Positions 51,328 through 59,820 of a DNA stretch of 64,000 nt are shown here, piece by piece. The stretch spans positions 62,001 through 126,000 of the forward strand of contig CAJKRY010000003.1 of the NCBI GenBank assembly GCA_905202485.1, read 5' to 3'. The notes under the pieces were generated by a model, which saw only the letters and a list, made by a program, of their open reading frames with translations, did not search any database and was not told where the DNA came from. The DNA comes from an uncultured Methanomassiliicoccus sp. Lineage in GTDB: Archaea; Thermoplasmatota; Thermoplasmata; Methanomassiliicoccales; Methanomassiliicoccaceae. The translations under genes and the position numbers were made by a program. The stretch's first letter is position 1; each line of letters begins with the position of its first letter.

Positions 51328-51744
51328 ATGGTAGAGAGAAGAGTCTGTTCCTTCTGTGGAGCAGAAATGGAACCCGGTACTGGCAAGCTCTTTGTCAAAA
51401 AAGACGGTACAGTACTTACATTTGACACCAACAAGTGCTATAAGAACATGGTCGAGTTGGGAAGAATTCCGCGCAGGACAGCCTGGACAAGGTCTGCAGC
51501 GCGTGAGAAAGAGATCGCCATCGCTGCTGCCGCAGCTAAAGAAGGCGTTGTTGAAGAGAAAGACACTGAAGTCAGGAAAGTAAAGGCTAAGAAAGTCAAG
51601 AAGGGAGCAAAAGCTCCTAAGAAAAAGATTCAGGTCACTGAGTACGACGGCCCTGTTGAAGAACCAGCCGCTGCTGCAGAAGAGCCTGTTGAACAGCCTG
51701 AAGAGCCTGTAGCTTCAGAAGAACCAGCTGAGAAGAAAGAGTGA
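51328..51744 (+). CDS. rpl24e: Ribosomal protein L24e with long acidic/basic C-terminal tail
   Basis: The first 65 residues are the standard L24e zinc-ribbon protein: RRVCSFCGAEMEPGTGKLFVKKDG and FDTNKCYKNMVELGRIPRRTAWT. The protein continues to 138 residues with a lysine-rich stretch (about 83-103) and then an acidic, Ala-, Pro- and Glu-rich tail of repeated EEPA/EEPV units. Archaeal L24e is usually about 60-70 residues, so the tail is an addition. The stop overlaps the open frame of ndk. Confidence 0.93.
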   Translation: MVERRVCSFCGAEMEPGTGKLFVKKDGTVLTFDTNKCYKNMVELGRIPRRTAWTRSAAREKEIAIAAAAAKEGVVEEKDTEVRKVKAKKVKKGAKAPKKKIQVTEYDGPVEEPAAAAEEPVEQPEEPVASEEPAEKKE

Positions 51745-51752
51745 ACCGCATG

Positions 51753-52202
51753 ATGGAACGCACGTTCATAATGCTCAAACCCGACGCTATCCAGCGTGGA
51801 CTCATGAGCGACATACTCAAAAGAATTGAATCCAAGGGCTACAAGCTCTTGGCTATGAAATTCTTACGTATTCCCCATGAGCAGGCTGAGCGTCATTATG
51901 CAGAACACAAGGGCAAGCCTTTCTTCGAGGGACTCATTGAGTACATGACTTCCGGACCAGTCCTGATGATGGTATGGGAAGGAGAGAACATCGTTGCTTC
52001 AATGAGAACCATGATGGGAAAGACAAACCCCAACGAAGCCGCTCCCGGAACAATCCGCGGCGACTATGCTCAGCAGACTGGCAGAAACATAATCCATGGT
52101 TCTGACAGCCCAGAATCTGCAAAGCGTGAAATTGAACTATTCTTCAATGATTACGAAATCCAGAACTGGGAACCTTCAGTCAGCAAATGGCTGTGCGAGT
52201 AA
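51753..52202 (+). CDS. ndk: Nucleoside diphosphate kinase
   Basis: Transfers the gamma phosphate from ATP to nucleoside diphosphates. 149 residues with MERTFIMLKPDAIQRGL at the start, KGKPFFEGLIEYMTSGPV, GKTNPNEAAPGTIRGDY and the catalytic His in NIIHGSDSPESAKREI near residue 117. ATG 51753 was chosen; GTG 51741 and ATG 51750 are also in frame. In archaea this cluster is often followed by infB (aIF5B), which is missing here. Confidence 0.95.
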   Translation: MERTFIMLKPDAIQRGLMSDILKRIESKGYKLLAMKFLRIPHEQAERHYAEHKGKPFFEGLIEYMTSGPVLMMVWEGENIVASMRTMMGKTNPNEAAPGTIRGDYAQQTGRNIIHGSDSPESAKREIELFFNDYEIQNWEPSVSKWLCE

Positions 52203-52284
52203 ATCTCTTAATCAAACCTCTTTTTTTACATTTTTAGGCCTACTTTTAGGAAACTAGATTATCTAATTACTCTATTGACCCTTC

Positions 52285-52722
52285 ATGGTCTATCAAATAC
52301 CTTCTGAGGGAATTCTGTCGGTTGCCATTGCCGAAGTTCTTCGTCAGCACGATGTAGTTTCTTCTCAGTCGAAATTGGCAGACCTGACGCGGAAAAAGCT
52401 CAGAAAAATAAATCCTGAGTATTCTGTGACTGATGAACGAGTGAGAAAGGTTGCAATACAGAGTGGTGTAGCTTCCGTAGAAATAAAGTCCCGTGAAGTC
52501 CCTTCGCAGAAGCCTACAACCGAATGTCCGGCGTGCGGTTCTAAGATGCGCAGGATCAAAAACAAGACGCTTTACGGAAAAGCGATCACTCTGCGTTACA
52601 AATGCCCCAAGTGTAAATTTTCTACAGGTATCACCAGAAGCATACCCGTCCGTTATATATTCAGATATGCACTGGCTAAAGATAAAATGGACAATTCCAG
52701 CTCAAATATTATGTTGTTCTGA
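52285..52722 (+). CDS. Winged-helix plus zinc-ribbon protein, unknown function
   Basis: A 145-residue protein. Residues 1-70 form a helix-turn-helix domain (GILSVAIAEVLRQHDVVSSQSKLADLTRKKL). Residues about 76-116 form a zinc ribbon with CPACGSKM and CPKCKFS knuckles and a TYGKAIT-like hairpin between them. This layout fits a chromatin-associated or transcription-related protein. I do not recognise a named family. It has its own AT-rich upstream region and sits where infB is usually found. Confidence 0.7.
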   Translation: MVYQIPSEGILSVAIAEVLRQHDVVSSQSKLADLTRKKLRKINPEYSVTDERVRKVAIQSGVASVEIKSREVPSQKPTTECPACGSKMRRIKNKTLYGKAITLRYKCPKCKFSTGITRSIPVRYIFRYALAKDKMDNSSSNIMLF

Positions 52723-52786
52723 TCCGCAAAAATTCGGCTACAATATAATATATCTTCTTTTCTATTGTTAATTTGGAGGTAATACA

Positions 52787-53455
52787 TTGGAAGAGCAAAG
52801 AATGCCGTTGATAGGCGACGATGCGCCATCGTTCAAAGCAGTAACCACACAAGGACCGATAAGTTTCCCAGAGGATTATAAGGGGAAATGGGTCATTTTA
52901 TTCTCACACCCTGCAGATTTCACACCAGTGTGCACTACAGAATTCATCACATTCGCAAGCATTATGGATGAGCTCAAGGAAATGAACACAGAATTAATTG
53001 GACTTTCAGTTGATTCATTGTATTCACACATTGCGTGGCTGAGAAAGATTCAGGAACTCGATTACAAGGGAATGAAGAATGTAGAAGTTAAATTCCCTCT
53101 GATTGAAGACATCAGAATGGAAGTAGCCAACAAGTTCGGAATGATCCAGCCTAATGCATCTAACACCCAGGCTGTAAGAGCAGTGTTCTTCATTGATCCT
53201 AAGGCTAAGATCCGCTGCATTCTCTATTACCCACTGTCTCTGGGAAGAAACTTTGATGAAATCAAGCGTATCATCAAGGGACTTCAGAAAGCAGACAGCG
53301 ACGGAGTAGCCACTCCTGCAGACTGGCGCCCGGGCGATGATGTAATCGTTCCGACTGCCGGATCATGCGGTGTTGCTAAGGAGCGCATGGAATCCAAAGA
53401 TGATGACATGTACTGCTTAGACTGGTTCCTCTGCTTCAAAAGAGAAAAGAAGTAA
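52787..53455 (+). CDS. Peroxiredoxin (AhpC/TSA, Prx6-like archaeal type)
   Basis: Reduces hydrogen peroxide and alkyl peroxides; 222 residues. The peroxidatic Cys is in HPADFTPVCTTEF near residue 48. PSFKAVTTQGPI precedes it and the arginine of the active site lies in NTQAVRAVFFIDPKAKIR near 130. A C-terminal arm holds two further Cys (GSCGVAKER near 189 and YCLDWFLC near 210-216), as in archaeal 2-Cys enzymes of the Prx6 structural group. The start is TTG, seven bases after GGAGGT. TATA-like AATATAATATAT lies just upstream. Confidence 0.93.
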   Translation: MEEQRMPLIGDDAPSFKAVTTQGPISFPEDYKGKWVILFSHPADFTPVCTTEFITFASIMDELKEMNTELIGLSVDSLYSHIAWLRKIQELDYKGMKNVEVKFPLIEDIRMEVANKFGMIQPNASNTQAVRAVFFIDPKAKIRCILYYPLSLGRNFDEIKRIIKGLQKADSDGVATPADWRPGDDVIVPTAGSCGVAKERMESKDDDMYCLDWFLCFKREKK

Positions 53456-53469
53456 TCTTCTGCGAACGG

Positions 53470-53498
53470 CGGTACCTGAGTGTACCGTCTCTTTTTTT
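53470..53498 (+). terminator. Terminator after peroxiredoxin
   Basis: CGGTAC (53470-53475) pairs with GTACCG (53482-53487), followed four bases later by seven T. This is a clear hairpin-plus-T-run terminator. Confidence 0.75.
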
Positions 53499-53587
53499 AT
53501 GATGCACTCTGTGTTTTTCAGAGTCGCATCAATATTTCTGCCGTCAGTTTTATCATTGAGACTTATATTCTATTTCAGGGACCAATA

Positions 53588-54514
53588 ATGCGACACTGGC
53601 AACTCGGAAGAATTGACAATGGTAAAATTCACATCGGTAAGATTGGAGAATATCTAGGACTTGTAGACGGAAGTCAGGTTTTTAGCGTACTGTTCAGGTA
53701 CGACGACGGAGAATCCAGATCTTATGAACTAGTTCTTTCGAACTTCGGTCCAGAGAATTACAAACAGATCTGCCAGCTGACTTTTTATATGAAAGATCAG
53801 CCCGGGGCATGTGCTCAGGTTTCCAAGTTTTTATCAGACCGCGATGTTGACATCCTCAATTCCAGCTCTTTAACAACAATTCCCCACAAAGCAATGATCT
53901 GGAGAATGCTGGCTGACATTTCTTATTTCGGCGAGCCGGATGAGCTGATTGAAGAATTTTCATCAATGAAGAGAATGGGTTCTGCCAAAGTCGATAAAGT
54001 AAACTCAATGGAGCTGGAGACCTCTAAGATTTCAGAGCGTTATACCACTGGTTCAGCAGGAAAATGCGGCAATATAATTGCCAAGACGATCAAGCAGAAA
54101 GAAAAATCCCCTTCACCGATGAAAGACGGCCTGTTTGAGATTCCCAAGGAGTTCCTGGAGGAAATGGGCAACATTAAAAACGGCCAGCCTGTTCTTATGG
54201 TGGATGATCAGGACAATTATGCACTTTCGGTGACCTTCCTGCCTCTGGACATCAAGCCGGTCGGTTTCAAGTTCATCGTTCCTGACAAACCGGGTGCAGT
54301 GGGGTTAATCGTTGACATTCTGGCAGCTCATAATCTAAACATCATTTCCATCTCTTCAGATGTAATGATCTACAATGACTCAATGTCGCTGGACATCGTT
54401 GCCGATGCGAGAGGCTCTAAAGATGTTGACGCTGTCAAGTCTGACCTGGAATCCGCATTTGCATCTGCAAAAGGCAGGTTTGAACTTATCAAGGTGGAAA
54501 ACATTTCCATCTGA
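53588..54514 (+). CDS. ACT-domain protein, probable ligand-sensing regulator
   Basis: A 308-residue protein starting MRHWQLGRIDNGKIHIGKIG. The first part includes an AbrB/SpoVT-like beta segment, followed by an ACT domain (LTFYMKDQPGACAQVSKFLSDRDVDI, residues about 70-130). A middle region with FEIPKEFLEEMGNIKNGQPVLM also resembles an AbrB-type hairpin. A second ACT domain follows (FKFIVPDKPGAVGLIVDILAAHNLNI, about 233-305). ACT domains bind amino acids. The gene lies directly upstream of the acetyl-CoA synthase genes, so it may control them or methionine supply. CTTATATT 20-27 bases before the ATG suggests a leaderless message; the longer frame from 53480 is not supported. Confidence 0.75.
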   Translation: MRHWQLGRIDNGKIHIGKIGEYLGLVDGSQVFSVLFRYDDGESRSYELVLSNFGPENYKQICQLTFYMKDQPGACAQVSKFLSDRDVDILNSSSLTTIPHKAMIWRMLADISYFGEPDELIEEFSSMKRMGSAKVDKVNSMELETSKISERYTTGSAGKCGNIIAKTIKQKEKSPSPMKDGLFEIPKEFLEEMGNIKNGQPVLMVDDQDNYALSVTFLPLDIKPVGFKFIVPDKPGAVGLIVDILAAHNLNIISISSDVMIYNDSMSLDIVADARGSKDVDAVKSDLESAFASAKGRFELIKVENISI

Positions 54515-54540
54515 TCTTTTTTACATTGTTTCTTTTGAAA

Positions 54541-54574
54541 GGGGGATATTAATTAACCCCCATTCTCCATATAT
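54541..54574 (+). promoter_or_regulatory. Inverted repeat and TATA box upstream of acsB
   Basis: GGGGG (54541-54545) and CCCCC (54557-54561) flank an AT-rich core containing the palindrome TTAATTAA. Six to eight bases later lies CATATATC, a TATA box about 40 bases before the acsB ATG. The repeat sits where an activator or repressor would contact the archaeal pre-initiation complex. It could also be a terminator of the ACT gene, although no T-run follows. Confidence 0.45.
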
Positions 54575-54610
54575 CCTAAGCGCATCGCGTCCGGTGCAGG
54601 AGGACTACCA

Positions 54611-56746
54611 ATGGTTTCAGGGGGAAAAGTCACAAACGAAGATCTTTTCAGCGCAGCTGTCAGAGGCTCAAGGAAATTGAAATCATTGGCCATGCGTGAA
54701 CTTGAACTTATCAGCAATCCAGATCACGCTGTGGAGTATCCCGAGACCTGTTATGAACTTCCGACCATCTATGCATGGCTGGGAAACAGTTCCAAAACTG
54801 TGCAGGACCTCAAAGACGTCCTGAACAGCCTGACTGAACCTTCTGACGATCCTACACTGGAAAATGCTGTTCTGGCAGGAAAGCTGGCTATGGTTTCATC
54901 AGAGATTCTGGAGGCTCTCAAATATGTGCAGTTCACAGAACCGTATGAGGATGCACCGTACTGCGGCTTCATTCCTGACAAGACTCTGAGGGAATTCGGG
55001 GTGGCATTTGTAGATGACACAATTCCCGGTGCTGCTGTTTTGACAGGCACCGCTTCAAATCCGGATGAACTGGTAAAGATCGTCAGGGATCTGCAGTCCA
55101 AGGGCATTCTGACGTTTGCCGCCGGGAATATTGCAGACCAGCTGAGAGACAAAAATGTGCAGATGGGCGCAAAGCTGATGCTGTTTCCCATCGGTCCGGG
55201 TACGCAGGTTATCCATGCAGTGAATTTTGCCATAAGGGCTGCTCTTTCATTCGGTGCGATCGGCAGAGGATGTGAAGAGGAGCTTGCAGAATATTTATCA
55301 AAAAGGCCTAAAGTCTTCGTACTTTCATTTGGAGAGATCAATGAGATCTCCGCCGCTGTCGCCATGGCTGCAGCAGTCAACAAGGCAGTCATCGTCACAG
55401 ATCAGAATGTCGATGAGATACCAGGAGTTCTCGCTCAAGCCAATTCTGCTAAAATGGTGCAGGCGGCAATAGAGCTGAGGGACATTATTGTAAATCTTGC
55501 TCCTGTAGACATTCCTGTAGCGTACGGGCCTGCTTTTGAAGGAGAGAGTATCAGAAAACCTGATACATACTTGGAGGTGGGAGGTTCATCTAAGACCGCA
55601 ACATTCGAACTTTTGAGAATGCGCAGCGAGTCTGAGGTGGAAGACGGTAAAATTACACTGATCGGAAAAGATGTCAGTGAGTTTGAGGAAGGCTCCTCTA
55701 CGCCGCTGGCAATACTTGTTGATGTTTACGGCAAAAAAATGCAGGAGGATTTCGAATCAGTCCTTGAGAGGAGGATTCACCTGTTCCTCAACTTTGCACA
55801 GGGAATCTGGCACACCGGCCAGCGCAATCTCAACTGGATCAGGCTGAGTAAAAGTGCAGTAAGTTCCGGCGTGAGTCTCAAGCATTTTGGAAACATTCTC
55901 ATTACTAAGCTGAAAGAAGAATTCAGTTCCATTGTCAGCAGAGTACAGGTAACGATAATTACCGATGAAGAAGAAGTCAAAAAGAGGCTTCCGGAGGCTT
56001 TGGAAAGATATGCCTTCAGGGATGCCAGGCTTGCCGGTCTCACCGATGAAAGTGTAGACAGGTTCTTCACCTGCGGCCTCTGCAGCTCGTTTGCTCCCGG
56101 ACATGTCTGCATCATTATGCCTGAAAGGCTCGGCCTCTGCGGCGCCATCAACTGGCTTGATGCCAAAGCCGCTCAGGAAATTGATCCCCACGGCCCTAAC
56201 CAGATCGTTCTTAAGAATGAAGTCATTGATTCTGAAAAAGGACAGTGGACAGGCGTGAATGATGCCGTCTACGAGGGTTCAAATCACAAATTGGAAAGGG
56301 TCAATATATACAGCATGATGGAGGATCCCATGACTTCCTGCGGCTGTTTTGAAGTCATCATTGGAATGACAAGCGACATGCAGGCGGTATTCGCTGTCAA
56401 CAGAGAATACGGTGGAATGACTCCGGTAGGTATGAAATTCTCCACTCTGGCAGGTTCAGTCGGAGGAGGAAAGCAGACTCCCGGCTTTATGGGCATCGGC
56501 AGAAAATATCTTGTCAGCAAGAAATTTATTCCTGCAGACGGAGGATTCCTCAGAATCGCCTGGATGCCCAAAGATCTGAAAGAATCCATGAGGGAGCAGT
56601 TGCAGCAGAGAGCTGAAGATCTGGGAGTCCCGGATTTTATTGATAAAATTGCAGATGAAACAATTACTACAGATGCAGAGGGCTTGATAAACTGGATGAC
56701 CGAAGTCAATCACCCAGCGTTGTCCATGCCGCCCTTATTACAGTAA
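54611..56746 (+). CDS. acsB: Acetyl-CoA synthase, bacterial architecture (AcsB)
   Basis: Joins a methyl group from the corrinoid iron-sulfur protein with CO and CoA, or cleaves acetyl-CoA in reverse. 711 residues, close to bacterial AcsB (about 730) and far longer than archaeal CdhC (about 470). The N-terminal domain (about 1-310; GAAVLTGTASNPDEL, LFPIGPGTQVIHAVNFAIRAAL) is the part that in bacteria contacts CO dehydrogenase. The A-cluster cysteines are all present at about 488, 491, 500, 510, 577 and 579 (CGLC, GHVC, GLCG, SCGC). Their spacing equals that of the Moorella enzyme. GCAGGAGGA lies before the ATG. First of three genes acsB-acsD-acsC. Confidence 0.95.
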   Translation: MVSGGKVTNEDLFSAAVRGSRKLKSLAMRELELISNPDHAVEYPETCYELPTIYAWLGNSSKTVQDLKDVLNSLTEPSDDPTLENAVLAGKLAMVSSEILEALKYVQFTEPYEDAPYCGFIPDKTLREFGVAFVDDTIPGAAVLTGTASNPDELVKIVRDLQSKGILTFAAGNIADQLRDKNVQMGAKLMLFPIGPGTQVIHAVNFAIRAALSFGAIGRGCEEELAEYLSKRPKVFVLSFGEINEISAAVAMAAAVNKAVIVTDQNVDEIPGVLAQANSAKMVQAAIELRDIIVNLAPVDIPVAYGPAFEGESIRKPDTYLEVGGSSKTATFELLRMRSESEVEDGKITLIGKDVSEFEEGSSTPLAILVDVYGKKMQEDFESVLERRIHLFLNFAQGIWHTGQRNLNWIRLSKSAVSSGVSLKHFGNILITKLKEEFSSIVSRVQVTIITDEEEVKKRLPEALERYAFRDARLAGLTDESVDRFFTCGLCSSFAPGHVCIIMPERLGLCGAINWLDAKAAQEIDPHGPNQIVLKNEVIDSEKGQWTGVNDAVYEGSNHKLERVNIYSMMEDPMTSCGCFEVIIGMTSDMQAVFAVNREYGGMTPVGMKFSTLAGSVGGGKQTPGFMGIGRKYLVSKKFIPADGGFLRIAWMPKDLKESMREQLQQRAEDLGVPDFIDKIADETITTDAEGLINWMTEVNHPALSMPPLLQ

Positions 56747-56764
56747 AACATTGAAGGTTAACCT

Positions 56765-57658
56765 ATGTCCGAAGTACCGATTCCTAAAGAAAAGTGGTCT
56801 GGAAAAATAACTGAAGTTCCCATGTCCTCCGACATTTCTGTCGGGGGAGAGCGTGGCATGCCCTTTCTTTCTTACGAGGGGCTGGGCAGACGCCAGCTGG
56901 TGGCAGGCGAAGTTATCGACGATCCGGAAGTAGTTGCTTTTTGCCAAGACGGTCCAGTTGATCAGGCAAAGGCCTGGATCGGCTGCGGCGTCGACCTGAT
57001 CTGCCTCAAGCTTCTGTCTACTGATCCAGAAAGCAAAAACATCTCTCCTGAAGATGCTGCTGAGATTGTCAGGGAAGTCATTGATGCCGTGGATGTGCCT
57101 GTAATCGTCTACGGTTGCGGTAACGAGGAGAAAGACCCTAAGGTTCTGGAAGCTGTGAGCAACGTGTGCTCTTCTGAGAGACTGATAATCGGCCAGGCCA
57201 ATGAGAATACCTACAAGAGTATTTCTGCTGCCGCCATGGCAAACGGCCACGGCATCGTAGCCTTTTCTAATCTGGACATTAATCTGGCAAAGCAGATGAA
57301 CATCCTGCTCAATGACTTCGGAGTAAAGCTTGACAATGTGATCATGGATCCTCTGATGGCTGGTTTGGGAATGGGTCTGGAATATTCGTATTCAGTCAAT
57401 GAAAGAATCCGTATTGCAGCTTTGATGAATGACCGCATGCTGCAGCCGCCGATGATCTGTGATTCCACCGGCGCCTGGGATGCCAGAGAATCTGTAGATG
57501 ACAACCCGCTCTGGGGGGATACAGAAGAGCGCGGAATGTGGTGGGAGGTAGCCACTGCATTGGCCGCTTTAATGTCTGGTGCAGATATTGTTGTGGTCAG
57601 GAACAAAAACTCTGCAAAAATTGTCTCTGATGCCATCCGTGATCTGAGAGGTGAATAA
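56765..57658 (+). CDS. acsD: Corrinoid iron-sulfur protein small subunit (AcsD)
   Basis: TIM-barrel subunit of the corrinoid iron-sulfur protein, the methyl carrier between methyl donors and acetyl-CoA synthase. 297 residues, similar to bacterial AcsD (about 310-325) and shorter than archaeal CdhD (about 420). Motifs include PMSSDISVGGERGMPFL, VDLICLKLLSTDPE, NVIMDPLMAGLGMGLEYSYSVNERIRI near 200 and the closing GADIVVVRNKNSAKIV. 18 bases after acsB; followed at once by acsC. Confidence 0.93.
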   Translation: MSEVPIPKEKWSGKITEVPMSSDISVGGERGMPFLSYEGLGRRQLVAGEVIDDPEVVAFCQDGPVDQAKAWIGCGVDLICLKLLSTDPESKNISPEDAAEIVREVIDAVDVPVIVYGCGNEEKDPKVLEAVSNVCSSERLIIGQANENTYKSISAAAMANGHGIVAFSNLDINLAKQMNILLNDFGVKLDNVIMDPLMAGLGMGLEYSYSVNERIRIAALMNDRMLQPPMICDSTGAWDARESVDDNPLWGDTEERGMWWEVATALAALMSGADIVVVRNKNSAKIVSDAIRDLRGE

Positions 57659-57659
57659 G

Positions 57660-58982
57660 ATGCCTACTGCAATTGAAATTTTTAAGTTCCTTCCTAAATC
57701 AAACTGCGGGAAATGCGGATTCCCGACCTGTCTGGCATTTGCCATGCAGCTCGCTAACCAGAAGGTAAAGCTTTCCGCCTGCCCTTTTGTATCTGATGAA
57801 GCTAAAGCCGCACTGGAATCCTCTTCTGCACCGCCGATCCGTCTTGTGTCTGTAGGCGCCGGAGACAAAAAGATTGAGCTGGGTGAGGAAACAGAGCTGT
57901 ACCGCCATGAGAAGAAATTCTTTCATCCAATATGTTATGCAGTTGCGGTTCAGGACACTCTTTCCGAGGCTGAAATCGACAACAGGCTGAGCGATCTGTC
58001 TAAACTGGAGTTTGAGCGTGTCGGCCAGATTCTCCGTCTTGATATGATTGCAGTTGAGAATAAATCTGCAAGTGCAGAAACATTCTCCTCAGTATGCAAT
58101 TACATCAGTTCCAAAACAGACCTGCCTTTAATTCTCATCTCGTCTGACGATCAGTCGATGAAATCCGCCGCTGCTTCATTGTCTTCAAAAAAACCTCTGC
58201 TGTATGCTGCTGATAAAAGCAATCTTGACAAAATGATTAATGTTGCTAAAGAAACAAAATGTCCTTTAGTGCTTAAAGAACCTGAGCTGTCTGAACTTGC
58301 AGCAATGGCTGAAAAGGCTAAGGCTGCCGGTGTTGAAGATTTAATGCTCGATATGAAAACATCTTCACTCCAGCAGGTAGTGGAAAAGAATACAATTGTC
58401 AGAAAGAATGCAGTAAAGAAAACATTCCGAGGTCTGGGATATCCGATAGTTACCGACGCGCGCAGCGTGAAAGATCCCATTCAGACAGCTATGGTTTCTA
58501 CAATGAAATACGGCGGAATTGTTCTTTTAGAGGATTTAAAACCGTCTCAGGCACTCCCGCTGTTTGTTCTGCGTCAGAACATATTCACCGATCCGCAGGT
58601 GCCGATACAGGTTAAGTCTGGCATATATCCAGTCAACAATCCTGCAGACGGATCTCCATTGCTGTTTACCACCAACTTTTCTTTAACATACTTCACAGTC
58701 CTGGGAGACATCGAGAAGTCAAAAATCCCAGCCTGGCTGTTGGTTGTAGATACTGAAGGACTGTCGGTCATGACGGCATTCTCCGCTGGAAAGCTCACGC
58801 CTGAAAAGGTTGCCAAGTCCCTGGAGGATGTGGATGCCAAAACAAAATGCGGCGATAGCCCGGTAATCATGCCGGGAATGCTTTCAAGAATGTCCGGCAA
58901 ACTTCAGGAATTGAGCGGGATGAAAGTCGTCGTAGGTCCGAGAGAATCTTCTGGAATCCCGAAGATTCTCAAAAATCTTTAA
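57660..58982 (+). CDS. acsC: Corrinoid iron-sulfur protein large subunit (AcsC)
   Basis: Carries the cobamide and the [4Fe-4S] cluster of the methyl carrier; 440 residues. The cluster ligands are Cys16, 19, 24 and 41 (SNCGKCGFPTC and SAC). A TIM barrel fills about 90-310 and a C-terminal corrinoid-binding domain follows (about 320-440; LVVDTEGLSVMTAFSAGKLTPEKV). ATG 57660 (MPTAIEIFKFLP) is the family start; an upstream in-frame GTG at 57651 overlaps acsD. The 3' end is one base from the stop of the convergent DUF554 gene. Confidence 0.95.
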   Translation: MPTAIEIFKFLPKSNCGKCGFPTCLAFAMQLANQKVKLSACPFVSDEAKAALESSSAPPIRLVSVGAGDKKIELGEETELYRHEKKFFHPICYAVAVQDTLSEAEIDNRLSDLSKLEFERVGQILRLDMIAVENKSASAETFSSVCNYISSKTDLPLILISSDDQSMKSAAASLSSKKPLLYAADKSNLDKMINVAKETKCPLVLKEPELSELAAMAEKAKAAGVEDLMLDMKTSSLQQVVEKNTIVRKNAVKKTFRGLGYPIVTDARSVKDPIQTAMVSTMKYGGIVLLEDLKPSQALPLFVLRQNIFTDPQVPIQVKSGIYPVNNPADGSPLLFTTNFSLTYFTVLGDIEKSKIPAWLLVVDTEGLSVMTAFSAGKLTPEKVAKSLEDVDAKTKCGDSPVIMPGMLSRMSGKLQELSGMKVVVGPRESSGIPKILKNL

Positions 58983-58983
58983 T

Positions 58984-59688
58984 CTACATAAATAAACTAA
59001 ACATCCATGAGCATGGCCAGATCAGTATCAGGCAGGGCAGTAGATTTACTGCATTGATCTGTTTGATCTGTGTAATGCTTATTCCCAAAACTAATGTCAG
59101 TAAACCGCCTACTGCTACAAAATCATTCAGCATATCTGTTGTTGTCAGCGGCATAATAAATTGTGCAGAGTAAAAGAATGCACATAATATCAAAAACTGC
59201 GGAATGACAATCAAATTCATTGCTCTGCCGAGAGTTGCAGCAAAGATCGTGGCGGCAAAAATGTCCATTACTGCTTTCGATAGGAGTATGGTATAATCAC
59301 CGGACATTCCTTCATATATCGCTCCGAAAATATTTGTTCCGCTGGCACAGAATGTTACTGCCACCAGCAGGTAAAAGCGCATATATGAATCCTGATTTCC
59401 CTGGATCTTGAAATTGAATTTTGCGAGTACTTTCTGAACAACAGTCTTTACTTTACCATCCAGATCGATCAGTTCCCCGATCAAAGCGCCTAAAATCAAT
59501 GCAAGAATAACAGCCGGCAGAGAATGCAGTTTTATCATTGAAACAATGCCGATTGCAATTGCCGCGATGCCGAAAATGACATTCATAGGCTGTTTTATTC
59601 TCTCAGGCACGTGAGTGCCGATTGCACTGCCTAAGTTTGTTCCAAACAGGACGCTGCAGCAATCAATTATAACTCCTATTGGAAACAT
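58984..59688 (-). CDS. DUF554 integral membrane protein
   Basis: A 234-residue protein with about seven spans, beginning MFPIGVIIDCCSVLFGTNLGSAIG. The family signature is seen in the glycine-rich GTNLGSAIG and in LILGALIGELIDLDGKV near 80. YdfK-type proteins are proposed transporters with no known substrate. It sits on the opposite strand between the acs genes and cooC. A transport role for nickel, cobalt or corrinoid would fit the site but nothing in the sequence shows it. The 132-base gap to cooC has no clear gene. Confidence 0.85.
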   Translation of the reverse strand: MFPIGVIIDCCSVLFGTNLGSAIGTHVPERIKQPMNVIFGIAAIAIGIVSMIKLHSLPAVILALILGALIGELIDLDGKVKTVVQKVLAKFNFKIQGNQDSYMRFYLLVAVTFCASGTNIFGAIYEGMSGDYTILLSKAVMDIFAATIFAATLGRAMNLIVIPQFLILCAFFYSAQFIMPLTTTDMLNDFVAVGGLLTLVLGISITQIKQINAVNLLPCLILIWPCSWMFSLFM

Positions 59689-59820
59689 GCATCTTCACCC
59701 ATGTATTTTATAGATTAGCGGCTTAACAGGAGAAGATCTCTTCTATCCAGACTGTTAATCTAAATGATGGATGACCCATGCTGAGTTTTTATTAATATCT
59801 TTGCTATTTCTCAGAAAATT

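Noticed and set aside
59761..59785. ATGATGG ... CTGA in the gap between DUF554 and cooC
   Set aside because: Half of a C/D motif only; no C' or D box follows.
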